From positions 930,001-994,000 of the forward strand of contig NC_014319.1 in NCBI RefSeq assembly GCF_000196855.1: a stretch of 64,000 bases of DNA, written 5' to 3'. This DNA is from Leuconostoc gasicomitatum LMG 18811 (GTDB taxonomy: Bacteria > Bacillota > Bacilli > Lactobacillales > Lactobacillaceae). The position numbers were made by a program, and so were the translations under genes. Positions 27,869-36,689 of the stretch are shown piece after piece (within the stretch, counting starts at the first letter, position 1; each line of letters starts with the position of its first letter). A model generated the notes under the pieces. It was not told the origin of the DNA. It ran no database searches and saw only the letters and a list, made by a program, of their open reading frames with translations.

Positions 27869-29146
27869 ATGAAGATGAGAAGGTTTAGGGAAATCAAAAT
27901 TAGTGGTGTGAGTTTACCACTTTATATCATCATGATAATTATTTTAATGGTGACCATAGCATACCATAAACTCCCACTTAATATGTTGGGCTTGACTTTA
28001 ATGCTTGTGTTATTAGGACATTTGTTTTACTATATTGGAAACAAATTGCCGATTTTTAAATCTTATCTAGGTGGCGGTTCAGTATTTACCATCTTTGCTG
28101 CGGCAGCTTTAGCCACGTCAGGTGTCATCCCTTCAAATGTTGTTTCTGCGACAAAAATATTTTTGAACGACACTGGATTACTAGATTTTTATATTGCCGC
28201 TTTAATCGTCGGGGCAATTTTAGGTATGAATCGTAATCTGCTGTTGAAAGCCGCAGTTCGATTTATTCCGGTTTCTTTTGCAGCTATGGTTATTGGATTT
28301 TTCGCAGTTGGTTTGATGGGCATGCTACTAGGAGAAGGATTTGGACATTCAGTTATGTTTGTTTCGATGCCATTAATGGCAGGCGGCATTGGCGCTGGTG
28401 CTGTCCCATTATCACATATATATGCGCAGGGACTACAAACAAGTTCAGGTATAATGTTTTCACAGCTAATTCCAGCCGTAACATTAGGGAATGTTATGGC
28501 TGTTATAGGGGCTGCTTTGATAGCAAAACTTGGCGCGAATACAAAATATGATGGACATGGTGTATTATTACCAATAAGTGACGATGAAAAAACCAAGCCA
28601 CTAGTAGCACTAGATGCTAATAAAATTGGTGTGGGTATGATGGTATCATTTTCATTTTTCTTAGTTGGTACTATCCTAAACAATTATGTGCCAAAAGTGC
28701 ACACATATGCTTTTATTATTATCTTAGTTATTTTATTTAAAGCATGCAATTGGGTGCCTCAAGAATTAGAAAAATCCGTTGTGATGTTTAATACAGTCAT
28801 TATGAATAATTTAACGCACGCTGTGCTAGCAGGCATAGGTTTAGCGTTGATTGATTTGCATGTCTTAGCACAATCACTGACCTGGAAGTTTGTTGTTTTG
28901 ACTTTAACAAGTGTCGTTGCTATGGGACTTGCTAGTGCATTTATCGGTAAATTATTTGGTTTATATCCTGTTGAATCAGCTATCGCTGCTGGTATGAGTG
29001 ATAATAGTATGGGTGGTACTGGTAACGTTGCCGTATTATCTGCCTCAAACCGCATGGGAATGATTGCATTCGCACAAATGGGTAATCGTATGGGTGGCGC
29101 AATCGTGCTTGTTCTCGGTGGCATTTTAATTCATTACTTTCATTGA
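27869..29146 (+). CDS. mleP: Malate/lactate transporter, 2-hydroxycarboxylate (2HCT) family
   Basis: About 425 residues with some eleven hydrophobic helices. LGGGSVFTIFAAAAL and AAGMSDNSMGGTGNVAVLS are the two re-entrant-loop GGxG-type motifs of the CitP/MleP family, and the conserved Arg in NRMGMIAFAQMGNRMGG binds the carboxylate. Exchange of malate for lactate with the preceding enzyme builds a proton gradient. Starts possible at ATG 27863, 27869 or 27875; AGGG at 27858-27861 favours 27869. It follows mleA by a few bases. Confidence 0.92.
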   Translation: MKMRRFREIKISGVSLPLYIIMIIILMVTIAYHKLPLNMLGLTLMLVLLGHLFYYIGNKLPIFKSYLGGGSVFTIFAAAALATSGVIPSNVVSATKIFLNDTGLLDFYIAALIVGAILGMNRNLLLKAAVRFIPVSFAAMVIGFFAVGLMGMLLGEGFGHSVMFVSMPLMAGGIGAGAVPLSHIYAQGLQTSSGIMFSQLIPAVTLGNVMAVIGAALIAKLGANTKYDGHGVLLPISDDEKTKPLVALDANKIGVGMMVSFSFFLVGTILNNYVPKVHTYAFIIILVILFKACNWVPQELEKSVVMFNTVIMNNLTHAVLAGIGLALIDLHVLAQSLTWKFVVLTLTSVVAMGLASAFIGKLFGLYPVESAIAAGMSDNSMGGTGNVAVLSASNRMGMIAFAQMGNRMGGAIVLVLGGILIHYFH

Positions 29147-29295
29147 TAGTTTTGTTTTAAATTGATGAATTTTTAAGTGCTATGCTTATTGATTATGATA
29201 ATCACCGTTTAACGGTTATATTATTAACTAAATCCTGCCGAAAGCGATCGATTTAATCAGTTAACATTATTTAATCAAGTTAGTCAAGAAATTTT

Positions 29296-29337
29296 AAAAG
29301 CCCATGAACATTATTTTATTAATGTTCATGGGCTTTT
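29296..29337. terminator. Bidirectional terminator after mleP
   Basis: Perfect 17-bp stem beginning AAAAGCCCATGAACATT with an 8-nt loop, between mleP and the convergent MFS gene. Nothing else recognised in 29147-29295. Confidence 0.9.
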
Positions 29338-29372
29338 GTATTTAACTTTATTTTGTCATGCTGATCATTGTT

Positions 29373-30944
29373 TTACTTTGAATCACCTTGGCCGCCCGTT
29401 TTAATGAAAATAGCAGCAACAATACCACCAATAATCAATAGCATAGCATCTAAACGTATAATACTGATAAAACCTTGGTCAAAGGCTTTACGGACTGCTA
29501 TTTGTAATTCGTGAGCAAAAGGTGCCTTTACTAATTGTTTACTCATAACAATCATATGACCGGAAAAAGGACCTGCATCAACAAGCGCTTTATGCAAAGT
29601 AGCTATAGTCGTTGCCGAGGCACCCGTAACCTCAGGTAGGTGTTTAGCCAGTCCGGCCTGATAACCATCGGCTAAATGTAATCCTTGAAAAACAACACCA
29701 AAACTGACACCAACTTGCATAAAGGTAGAAATCATACCCGAAGCCATCCCCATTTGCCGTGGTGCAACTGATGACATGGCTGCCGTTGTCATCGGTGGAT
29801 TGATTGAGCCATTACCAATACCAATAATGATAAATGCTGGCCAAAAATCAGCAAATGTTGCTGTTGTGGTTGTCAAGGCACTTAAGGTAAATAAACCAAC
29901 ACCAATAAATAACGCTGATGTTGCTAACATATAGCCATGCCGTAATCTATTAGTGAGCATACCAGCAATTGGCCCTAATACTAGTGAGAATCCTGAAATT
30001 GTAGCTTGTCGTAAACCTGTGTCCCAAGCCGAATAACCAACATAATTTTGCATGAATGTTGATAAATATGCAAAAAATCCATATAGACCAGCACCTAAGA
30101 AAAATGCAACCAAAACAGCACCAGTAAAACTTGATGATTTGAACATACTTAAATCCATCATTGGGTTTTTAGCTGTACGTTGTCGCCAAATAAACAAAAT
30201 AAATAAGATAACGGCCATGATTAGATAGCCGGCCACTTGCATTTTATCCCATCCCCAACTAGCATTCATCTCTTTTTGCACTAAACCAAAAACCAAAGAA
30301 AAAATTGTCCCAGTTGACAATAGCATGCCAATATAATCAACACTGCCTGTTGCGTGATGAGTTTGTTGGTTTGAGATAAATAATGATGCCATGATGATTG
30401 TTATAATACCAATTGGTAAATTAATAGTGAAAATTGATTGCCATGAAAAAGCGTCAACTAACCAGCCACCAACTAATGGTCCCGAAGCAGTAGAAAGGCC
30501 TATAATCGAGCTCAAAATACCTAACGCAATACCACGCTCTTTGCCATTAAATGTGGTACCAATAAGAGCGAAGGATAGAGACATCAAAGCTGAACCACCA
30601 ATAGCTTGAACTGCTCGAAAAATATGTAACATGCCAATTGATGTTGATACAGCATCAAGTCCTGATCCAATTGTAAATATGATTAAGCCAACGATGAACA
30701 TTAATTTCCGACCATATAAATCTCCTAATTTTGCCCAAATCAGTAATAAAACCGAAAAGACAATAGTGTACGCAGAGATAACCCATTGTAAATCTGAGTA
30801 TGATGCATTCAGGTTTGTTTGAATACTAGGCAAGGCTACATTGACAACTGTTGTGTCAATCAACGCCATAAATACACCCAAAGAAACGGCTATTAAGGAT
30901 AACCAGCGTTTTGGATCTAATTTTTCTTGTGATACATTTTCCAT
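29373..30944 (-). CDS. MFS drug exporter, DHA2 (14-helix) family
   Basis: 523-residue proton-coupled multidrug exporter of the EmrB/QacA/LmrS type. WLSLIAVSLGVFMALIDTTVV (in part) is helix 1 with the family Asp; LGDLYGRKLMF is motif A; SSIIGLSTASGPLVGGWLVD is motif C of antiporters. About 14 hydrophobic helices and a large loop between helices 13 and 14. Its ATG shares one base with the stop of the PadR gene (TAATG), so the two are translationally coupled. Substrate unknown. Confidence 0.92.
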   Translation of the reverse strand: MENVSQEKLDPKRWLSLIAVSLGVFMALIDTTVVNVALPSIQTNLNASYSDLQWVISAYTIVFSVLLLIWAKLGDLYGRKLMFIVGLIIFTIGSGLDAVSTSIGMLHIFRAVQAIGGSALMSLSFALIGTTFNGKERGIALGILSSIIGLSTASGPLVGGWLVDAFSWQSIFTINLPIGIITIIMASLFISNQQTHHATGSVDYIGMLLSTGTIFSLVFGLVQKEMNASWGWDKMQVAGYLIMAVILFILFIWRQRTAKNPMMDLSMFKSSSFTGAVLVAFFLGAGLYGFFAYLSTFMQNYVGYSAWDTGLRQATISGFSLVLGPIAGMLTNRLRHGYMLATSALFIGVGLFTLSALTTTTATFADFWPAFIIIGIGNGSINPPMTTAAMSSVAPRQMGMASGMISTFMQVGVSFGVVFQGLHLADGYQAGLAKHLPEVTGASATTIATLHKALVDAGPFSGHMIVMSKQLVKAPFAHELQIAVRKAFDQGFISIIRLDAMLLIIGGIVAAIFIKTGGQGDSK

Positions 30945-31465
30945 TATTCTAACTCACTTTCAATGATATCTAAATGTTCTAAATAGGTATTAGCTAAGGC
31001 GTGTTGTAATTTATTTATTTGCATAGCTGATTTAAAAAAACTCGCTTCAGAGTGATGAAGCTGTAATTGTTGATTGTACTCTGCATATTGCACACACTGT
31101 GATTGCTTTTCAGCACGAAAATCAGCAATAATTTGTTGCGCTAGCGTACGATCTACTAGTGATAGATTTGATAATTTAAATAAATAAACATCATCCATAT
31201 GAGCATTTTTTGAGATTGGTTCTCGCATTAGTGTATCAAACCTGGTTCGACCAGCTGCGGTAACGTGTAACTTTTTTTTACCATGCCAATCTAAATCATT
31301 TGTCATCACAATCACACCCGTAGTTTCCATCTTTTCTAGTAATGGATACAGCACACCAAAGCTGACTTTTCGATTTATCCCCAACACATTTTCAAGGACA
31401 AAACGTAACTTATAAGCGGATCGATCAGTAAACAGTAATTGTCCTAATATATATAATTCATACAT
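30944..31465 (-). CDS. PadR-family transcriptional regulator
   Basis: 173 residues: an N-terminal winged HTH (YELYILGQL to GVLYPLLEKMETTGVI, wing WHGKKKLHVTAAGR) and a C-terminal Vir_act_alpha helical dimerisation domain. Co-transcribed with, and overlapping, the DHA2 exporter, the usual setting of LadR/LmrR-like drug-responsive repressors. A palindrome lies immediately upstream of its ribosome binding site (TTAAGGAGA). Inducer unknown. Confidence 0.88.
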   Translation of the reverse strand: MYELYILGQLLFTDRSAYKLRFVLENVLGINRKVSFGVLYPLLEKMETTGVIVMTNDLDWHGKKKLHVTAAGRTRFDTLMREPISKNAHMDDVYLFKLSNLSLVDRTLAQQIIADFRAEKQSQCVQYAEYNQQLQLHHSEASFFKSAMQINKLQHALANTYLEHLDIIESELE

Positions 31466-31480
31466 ATTAATCTCCTTAAT

Positions 31481-31495
31481 ATATCTTTTAGATAT
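31481..31495. promoter_or_regulatory. Palindromic operator candidate of the PadR gene
   Basis: ATATCT-TTT-AGATAT, perfect 6-bp arms, ending 15 bases before the padR ATG and adjoining the ribosome binding site. Likely autoregulation site. Confidence 0.45.
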
Positions 31496-31687
31496 GTAGA
31501 AACACTTGATTAAGTTTACTTTTTTTAGTTATCTTTGTCAAGAGACTAAAAATACAACTTGTTAGTTTTGCCATAATCAATTAAATTTATGTTGTAGCTA
31601 TAGTTAGTTCCTCCTGAATAACGACTAGTAATAAAATATGCTATAATTATTGCAAAAAAGTTATTGCTCAATAAAAAAGGAAGAGAA

Positions 31688-32542
31688 ATGAAAAAAAGAA
31701 TTGCTTTGCTATCAGATGTTCATGGGAATAGCACAGCCCTATCAGCTGTCGTAGAAGATCTCAAAAAAAGAGATGTTGATACATGTTGGTTCTTAGGGGA
31801 TTTAGTCATGCCTGGGCCGGGAAACAATGAATTATTTGATTTGCTTGCTGGTATTAATACAGATATATATATCAAAGGTAATTGGGATGATTGTTTTCTT
31901 GAGGTTATTAAAAGCCATTCTACGCTTGATCTTAGTGATGAGTCGGATGTGTATATTGGTATTTTAGGTCAATATGTTTATGAGAAATTATCGACGAACA
32001 ACAGAGATAAAATTAAAAAATTTGAAACTTGTGCAACTCGTGTCATAAATAATCTAAAAATTAGTATTTCGCACAACTTACCTGATAAAAATTATGGATC
32101 AGCATTGATTCCAGTTGCTGAAACAAGCAACTTTAATGAGCTTTTTATCAACTCTAGTTTTGATATTGCTGTCTATGGTCATGTACACCACCAATTGTTA
32201 AGATATAGTAGTCAAGGGCAACTAGTTATTAATCCAGGAACCATTGGTGAACCATTTTTTGCGCATTCAAAACTGAATAATGATCGACGTGCGCAATATG
32301 CAATTTTAGAAATAGATGAAACTGGCTTAGCAGACGTTGATTTCAGAAAGGTGACTTACAATCTTGATCAAGAGATGTCTCTAGCAAGAAATATTAGCTT
32401 AGCTTATGCTGAATTGTATTCAGAAATGATTTATGATGGTCGTGTCTATACTCATAATCAAGAAATATTAAAAAAAATCAATCAGAAAAACAATTATTTA
32501 AATGCCTTGCGCCCGTTTCTTGATTCATTCTCGGAAGAATAA
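31688..32542 (+). CDS. Metallophosphoesterase
   Basis: 284-residue calcineurin-like phosphoesterase, YfcE-like. Metal motifs in order: LLSDVHGNSTAL (D-x-H), WFLGDLVMPGP (GD), YIKGNWDDCF (GNHD-like with Trp for His), ISISHNLPD and VYGHVHHQLL (GHTH-like). Acts on phosphodiesters or phosphomonoesters; substrate unknown. ATG 31688 (MKKRIALLSD) is chosen over TTG 31664 because AAAAAAGGAAGAG lies just upstream. An acetyltransferase gene follows by 4 bp, so they form an operon. Confidence 0.88.
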   Translation: MKKRIALLSDVHGNSTALSAVVEDLKKRDVDTCWFLGDLVMPGPGNNELFDLLAGINTDIYIKGNWDDCFLEVIKSHSTLDLSDESDVYIGILGQYVYEKLSTNNRDKIKKFETCATRVINNLKISISHNLPDKNYGSALIPVAETSNFNELFINSSFDIAVYGHVHHQLLRYSSQGQLVINPGTIGEPFFAHSKLNNDRRAQYAILEIDETGLADVDFRKVTYNLDQEMSLARNISLAYAELYSEMIYDGRVYTHNQEILKKINQKNNYLNALRPFLDSFSEE

Positions 32543-32546
32543 TACT

Positions 32547-33011
32547 ATGGAAAATCAATTTTTGTTTAAAAAATTTAAAGCGTCAAATCGTGATTTATAT
32601 AGTCAAAATATAAATTTAAGAAATAAAATATTACGTGAACCATTAGGAAAATCATTATCAGCAGATGATTTACTCATTGAAAAGAACAATCAATTTTATG
32701 GTATTTTATCAAACCAAAAATTGATTGCGACATTGTCAAGTTATGAAACAGATAATTCAGTCATTAGACTCGTTGCTGTTGCTGTTGATACAAATTTTCA
32801 AAAGCAAGGCATAGGTTCCTTACTGCTCAAACAGGTCATTGATGATTATCAACATAGAGGATATGGTACGTTCAATTTGATAGCCAGAGTTTCAGCTCAT
32901 GGCTTCTATCTTAAAAATGGGTTTCAAGATATTTTCGGACCGTTTAAAAATCGGCATTTGGATGTTACAGACTATGGTATGCAACGCGTGATTGAATGCA
33001 AACAAGGGTAA
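32547..33011 (+). CDS. GNAT-family N-acetyltransferase
   Basis: 154 residues. Motif A with the acetyl-CoA pyrophosphate loop is VAVDTNFQKQGIGSLLLKQV (R/Q-x-x-G-x-G/A form, residues about 75-94), then FNLIARVSAHGFYLKNGF (motif B). Substrate unknown. ATG 32547 follows TCGGAAGAA at the end of the phosphoesterase gene. A perfect terminator hairpin follows. Confidence 0.88.
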   Translation: MENQFLFKKFKASNRDLYSQNINLRNKILREPLGKSLSADDLLIEKNNQFYGILSNQKLIATLSSYETDNSVIRLVAVAVDTNFQKQGIGSLLLKQVIDDYQHRGYGTFNLIARVSAHGFYLKNGFQDIFGPFKNRHLDVTDYGMQRVIECKQG

Positions 33012-33071
33012 TCTTCAAATCAAACTATTAAATCATATTTGTCTATCATTATTAACGAAAATTTTAGTCAT

Positions 33072-33100
33072 AAAAAGCCACTAAATGTTAGTGGCTTTTT
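33072..33100. terminator. Terminator after the acetyltransferase
   Basis: Perfect 13-bp arms AAAAAGCCACTAA / TTAGTGGCTTTTT with a 3-nt loop. Confidence 0.92.
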
Positions 33101-33194
33101 ATCTGAACTAGTGGATTGGTTAGTTCATTTAAATGGTTGATCAACTATTTGACCTACGAATGACTGAGCACTTATAAAATAATATACATTAAAG

Positions 33195-33227
33195 TTGACA
33201 CAATGTCATAAAAGTGACACAATGTCA
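33195..33227. promoter_or_regulatory. Two tandem HrtR operators and hrt promoter
   Basis: TGACACAATGTCA occurs twice, at 33196-33208 and 33215-33227, spaced 19 bp start to start; each is a perfect inverted repeat TGACA-CAA-TGTCA. TTGACA (33195-33200) is also the -35 candidate, so bound repressor would block polymerase. From memory, Lactococcus HrtR uses two nearly identical palindromes. Confidence 0.75.
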
Positions 33228-33248
33228 TATATAGGAGATTAACCAGTT

Positions 33249-33776
33249 ATGCCGACAAAAACATTTTTAAATCTGAGCGCAGAAAAACAACATACGATGT
33301 ATGATGCCATGTATGCTGAATTTTCAACATATACTTTGGCGGAGTCTAAAATATCAAATATTGTTACGACTGCACATATTTCAAGAGGCTCTTTTTACAC
33401 CTATTTTGATGATATTGATGATGCATATCAATGGGTGTTGACTGATGTTATCACAGATATACATCAAACCATCGATAAGAAAGATATTGTATCATCAACA
33501 GAAGCCTTTATTTTAAAAGCTAAAACAAGTCCACATTTTGATTTTTTGAGTCATTACTATATTGTGAATGAAGCTTTTTTGCAACAAAAAACTGTTAAGA
33601 CTGCGCAGCATGATTTTAAGTTACTGGACACTAATTCGACTACTGACGATATATCACAATGGTTGGTCATTCAATCTGTCCATCAATTAATTAGAGCGTT
33701 TTTTTTAAATCCTGACAAGCAAGCACGTATCATAACAACACTTCACATGTTGAAAAATTGGAGAACGGTAGGCTAA
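33249..33776 (+). CDS. hrtR: Heme-sensing TetR-family repressor HrtR
   Basis: 175 residues: N-terminal HTH with HISRGSFYTYFDDIDDAY (about 43-60) and a ligand domain. His72 (TDIHQTI) and His145 (QSVHQLI) align with the two heme-ligating histidines described for Lactococcus lactis HrtR (His72 and His149). It is the first gene of a TetR-permease-ATPase operon, the exact hrtRBA order, with tandem palindromes in its promoter. Heme would release the repressor and induce efflux. The assignment rests on histidines, gene order and operators together. Confidence 0.85.
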   Translation: MPTKTFLNLSAEKQHTMYDAMYAEFSTYTLAESKISNIVTTAHISRGSFYTYFDDIDDAYQWVLTDVITDIHQTIDKKDIVSSTEAFILKAKTSPHFDFLSHYYIVNEAFLQQKTVKTAQHDFKLLDTNSTTDDISQWLVIQSVHQLIRAFFLNPDKQARIITTLHMLKNWRTVG

Positions 33777-33779
33777 ATT

Positions 33780-34835
33780 ATGTATTTAACATTGAATGAG
33801 ATGCACAAAGAAAAGTTGAGATATGGCTTAATCATAGTTGTTATGACCTTGATTAGCTATTTAATTTTTATTCTAAGCGCTTTAGCTATGGGGCTTGCTA
33901 ATCAAAATACGTCTGCCGTTAATAGCTGGGGCATTAACTATGTTGCCATGAACAATGATGCCAATGGTAACTTAAGTCAATCCTTGTTAACAAACGACGA
34001 TATTGATAAAACAAGCCTATCTGCTAATCAAGCAGCAATTGGGGTTGCGCCCATTATTGTTAAATCGCATGAAGCACGTGTCTCAGCAATGTTTATTGGT
34101 ATTCAAAAAAATGATTTAATTTATAAACAGATGCAATTAATCAAAGGTCAATTACCTAAAAATCGTTATGACGTGCTAATTTCGTCGGCACTTACTCAAA
34201 AGGATTTAAAAATTGGAGATCATATCAAACTGGGCATGCTTGCACATGACGTTAAGGTCGTCGGGTACGTGAAAAATGCAACGTATAATATGGCGCCAAT
34301 TATATATGGTAATTTAGTTAATTGGGGGGATGTAAAAGGTGTCAATAACACATTTTACGCCAGTGGCATCGTGTCTAATGGTGCCAAAAAAGCGAATACA
34401 AAAAATCTAAAGAATTACACTAAAGCACAATTGTTTAATAAAATGCCAGGGTATACCGCTCAAAACAGTACCTTTATATTTATGATTGGATTCTTGTTAG
34501 TGATTTCAGCTGTTATTGTTGCCATCTTTTTGTATATTCTAACCATTCAAAAAATACCTAATTTTGCTGTTTTAAGAGCTCAAGGTGTTCCGGGAAATTA
34601 TCTTGTGTTAAATACGATCAGTGAAACACTTATCATTATGATCCTTTCGGTGCTCATCAGCAGCATATTGTGTGGTGTTACGGCGTGGTTTATACCTGAA
34701 TCAGTACCCATGTTCTTTGATATTAAACTATTAGTATTGTCATCCTTGGGGTTGGTATTGACAGGTATTCTTGGCGCAATTGTGCCAGTGAGATTAATTA
34801 CAAAAATTGATCCAATGTCAGTTATAGGAGGATAG
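33780..34835 (+). CDS. hrtB: Heme-efflux ABC transporter permease HrtB
   Basis: 351 residues of the MacB/FtsX permease type: one N-terminal helix (about 15-38), a large extracellular domain (about 40-225) and three C-terminal helices (about 230-345). The Pfam FtsX region begins at FIFMIGFLLVISAVIVAIFL and ends at the conserved KIDPMSVIGG. In Lactococcus, HrtB takes heme from the membrane for export (family knowledge). It starts 3 bp after hrtR and precedes hrtA by 5 bp. Confidence 0.86.
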   Translation: MYLTLNEMHKEKLRYGLIIVVMTLISYLIFILSALAMGLANQNTSAVNSWGINYVAMNNDANGNLSQSLLTNDDIDKTSLSANQAAIGVAPIIVKSHEARVSAMFIGIQKNDLIYKQMQLIKGQLPKNRYDVLISSALTQKDLKIGDHIKLGMLAHDVKVVGYVKNATYNMAPIIYGNLVNWGDVKGVNNTFYASGIVSNGAKKANTKNLKNYTKAQLFNKMPGYTAQNSTFIFMIGFLLVISAVIVAIFLYILTIQKIPNFAVLRAQGVPGNYLVLNTISETLIIMILSVLISSILCGVTAWFIPESVPMFFDIKLLVLSSLGLVLTGILGAIVPVRLITKIDPMSVIGG

Positions 34836-34840
34836 ACATA

Positions 34841-35512
34841 ATGAGTAATCTTAAACTAATTGATGTTACAAAATTGTTTGGCACAGGGGATAGTCAAGTG
34901 ACGGCTTTAGATCATGTTAATTTCACTGCAAATTCTAAGGAATTAACCTTAATTGTTGGTCCTTCTGGGTCAGGTAAAAGCACACTTCTCACAATTCTCG
35001 GCGGTTTACAGGCTGCTACTAGTGGCCAAATACTTTTAAATGGACGTGATTTGAATACTTTGTCAAAAAAGCAAGCAGATAACTTTAGGCTATCACATAT
35101 CGGCTTTGTTTTACAATCTTATAGTTTAGTGCCATATTTAACTGTGCAAAAACAATTTGAGTTAGTTAAGCGAATTAAACCTGATAATAACTTGTCAGCA
35201 GCCTTATTCACACAATATTTAGAACGTCTTGGCATAACTAACTTACTATCAAAATTTCCAGACCAACTCTCAGGTGGACAAACACAAAGAGTGGCTATTG
35301 CAAGAGCGTTATATACTAATCCTGATTATATATTAGCAGATGAGCCAACGTCAGCTTTAGACAGTCAACGTGTAGACGAAGTGGCTAAACTATTTAAAGG
35401 CATTGCTAAAAATGAAAATAAAGCTGTTGTTATTGTGACACATGATTTAAGAATGCGGGCATATGCAGATAGAGTCTATGAAATAATTGATGGTAAAGTA
35501 GTGGTTGAATAG
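34841..35512 (+). CDS. hrtA: Heme-efflux ABC transporter ATP-binding protein HrtA
   Basis: 223-residue LolD/MacB-type ATPase. Walker A GPSGSGKST, Q-loop region GFVLQSYSLVPYL, signature LSGGQTQRVAIARAL, Walker B YILADEPTSALD and switch VTHD. It pairs with HrtB and powers heme export. ATG 34841 follows ATAGGAGGATAG at the end of hrtB. Third gene of the hrtRBA operon, ending with TAG at 35510-35512. Confidence 0.9.
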   Translation: MSNLKLIDVTKLFGTGDSQVTALDHVNFTANSKELTLIVGPSGSGKSTLLTILGGLQAATSGQILLNGRDLNTLSKKQADNFRLSHIGFVLQSYSLVPYLTVQKQFELVKRIKPDNNLSAALFTQYLERLGITNLLSKFPDQLSGGQTQRVAIARALYTNPDYILADEPTSALDSQRVDEVAKLFKGIAKNENKAVVIVTHDLRMRAYADRVYEIIDGKVVVE

Positions 35513-35530
35513 TAGAATGGGGGCGCCATA

Positions 35531-35611
35531 ATGTTACTAAAAATGATTGGTCCCAGGGAAGCAACACTGAATTATGAGTTACGTATATCACCGCGTCGTT
35601 TATTTAGATAG
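35531..35611 (+). CDS. Possible 26-residue ORF downstream of hrtA
   Basis: ATG 35531 follows a G-rich site (TGGGGGCG) by 7 bases and encodes a short basic peptide ending in SPRRLFR. No family recognised. It may be a truncated gene start or a small protein of the hrt transcript. Confidence 0.25.
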   Translation: MLLKMIGPREATLNYELRISPRRLFR

Positions 35612-35713
35612 TAAGCACTTTTAAAATAAATATGACATTATCATCAAGATTAAATGTTATTTTAAAAAAACCAAAATTGTTATTTTTTTATTTCTATTGT
35701 GAAATATTTTTTG

Positions 35714-35727
35714 TGTAAGCGTTGCCA
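35714..35727. promoter_or_regulatory. cre-like site upstream of the glsB-amaP operon
   Basis: TGTAAGCGTTGCCA fits the cre consensus with one mismatch. It lies about 60 bp upstream of the -10 element, a position compatible with CcpA activation. Confidence 0.4.
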
Positions 35728-35761
35728 ACTCAATAGAACAGGCTATTTATTTGTTTAAAGT

Positions 35762-35815
35762 TTGTGAAATTTTAGAAATAATGATATACTGGAAGGTAAT
35801 AAGTAGCGCTACTTA
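35762..35815 (+). promoter_or_regulatory. Promoter and 16-bp palindrome of the envelope-stress operon
   Basis: TTGTGA, 17 bp, TATACT (35785-35790, with upstream TG making it an extended -10). Just downstream lies the perfect 16-bp palindrome TAAGTAGCGCTACTTA (35800-35815), at about +3 to +18, a probable operator for an unidentified repressor. Confidence 0.6.
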
Positions 35816-35847
35816 GATTGAGCAAGAAAAGAATGGAGGATTATATT

Positions 35848-36093
35848 ATGATTTGGTCTTTAATCGTTGGTGCAATTATTGGTGCAGTTGCAGGTGCAAT
35901 TACGAATCGTGGTGAATCTATGGGTTGGATTAGTAATATTATTGCTGGTCTTGTTGGATCAGCAATCGGGCAAGGAATTCTTGGTCATTGGGGTCCTAGT
36001 CTTGCTGGCATGGCAATTATCCCATCAATCATCGGTGCGGTTATCCTTGTCTTAATCGTATCAGCTGTTTTTGGCATTCGAGCAAAGCGTTAA
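35848..36093 (+). CDS. GlsB/YeaQ/YmgE-family stress membrane protein (copy 2)
   Basis: 81-residue, three-helix membrane protein, near-identical in sequence to the product at 21074, differing mainly in the last residues (VSAVFGIRAKR here). ATG 35848 (MIWSL) has GGAGGA at 35834-35839; the upstream in-frame codons are excluded. It heads an operon with amaP, a DUF2273 gene and an Asp23/Gls24 gene, the gls24 operon type of enterococci and lactobacilli. Confidence 0.9.
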   Translation: MIWSLIVGAIIGAVAGAITNRGESMGWISNIIAGLVGSAIGQGILGHWGPSLAGMAIIPSIIGAVILVLIVSAVFGIRAKR

Positions 36094-36117
36094 CGCAACC
36101 AAACAAAGGGGTGTGAT

Positions 36118-36672
36118 ATGAAAAAATGGCAAAAATCCCTGCTAAGTTTGCTTAGCATAGGTTATTTGATCGGATTAGCAATCATGCTTTGGCCACGTGT
36201 TATTTTGACAATAATGGCTTTATTAAAACGTATAAACATTAATATCACAATTAGCAGTCAAACGATTGTTGATTATTATGGTATGACGCTCATTGCGATA
36301 ACTATAATTATTCTTTTAGTGATATTATTGATGCCTTCACAGAAGCCAGATATACAATTAAGTCAAACTAAACGCGGGCGACTAGCATTAAGCAATGATG
36401 GTATCAGTCACTTTATCCAAACGCAATTATCAGGTGAAGGATTGTCGAACATCAAAGTAAAAATTAAAAACACACGTCATCAAAGACGATTTCATATTGT
36501 AGCAGACTCAATCTATCAACAATATGCGATAACAGAATTACCCAGATTGACAAACACTTTAACAGATAAAATAGCAGATTTATTGGCAGGCGTTAACACC
36601 GTTCCCATTAAGGTCGACATGAAGGTCAATCAGGCAGCCGGTGGTAAGCGTAAGGCGACACGGGTTATCTAG
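36118..36672 (+). CDS. amaP: Alkaline-shock membrane anchor protein AmaP
   Basis: 184 residues. Two N-terminal transmembrane helices (about 8-37 and 55-78) followed by a cytoplasmic alpha/beta domain resembling the Asp23 fold (KVKIKNTRHQRRFHIVADS). In Staphylococcus, AmaP anchors Asp23 at the membrane (family knowledge). The neighbouring DUF2273 and Asp23/Gls24 genes make this assignment firm. AAAGGGGTG lies before ATG 36118. Confidence 0.88.
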   Translation: MKKWQKSLLSLLSIGYLIGLAIMLWPRVILTIMALLKRININITISSQTIVDYYGMTLIAITIIILLVILLMPSQKPDIQLSQTKRGRLALSNDGISHFIQTQLSGEGLSNIKVKIKNTRHQRRFHIVADSIYQQYAITELPRLTNTLTDKIADLLAGVNTVPIKVDMKVNQAAGGKRKATRVI

Positions 36673-36689
36673 CAGTTTGGAGTGTAAAA

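Noticed and set aside
28189-29124. Long minus-strand frames over mleP.
   Set aside because: Proline- and isoleucine-rich shadow translations of transmembrane helices on the opposite strand.
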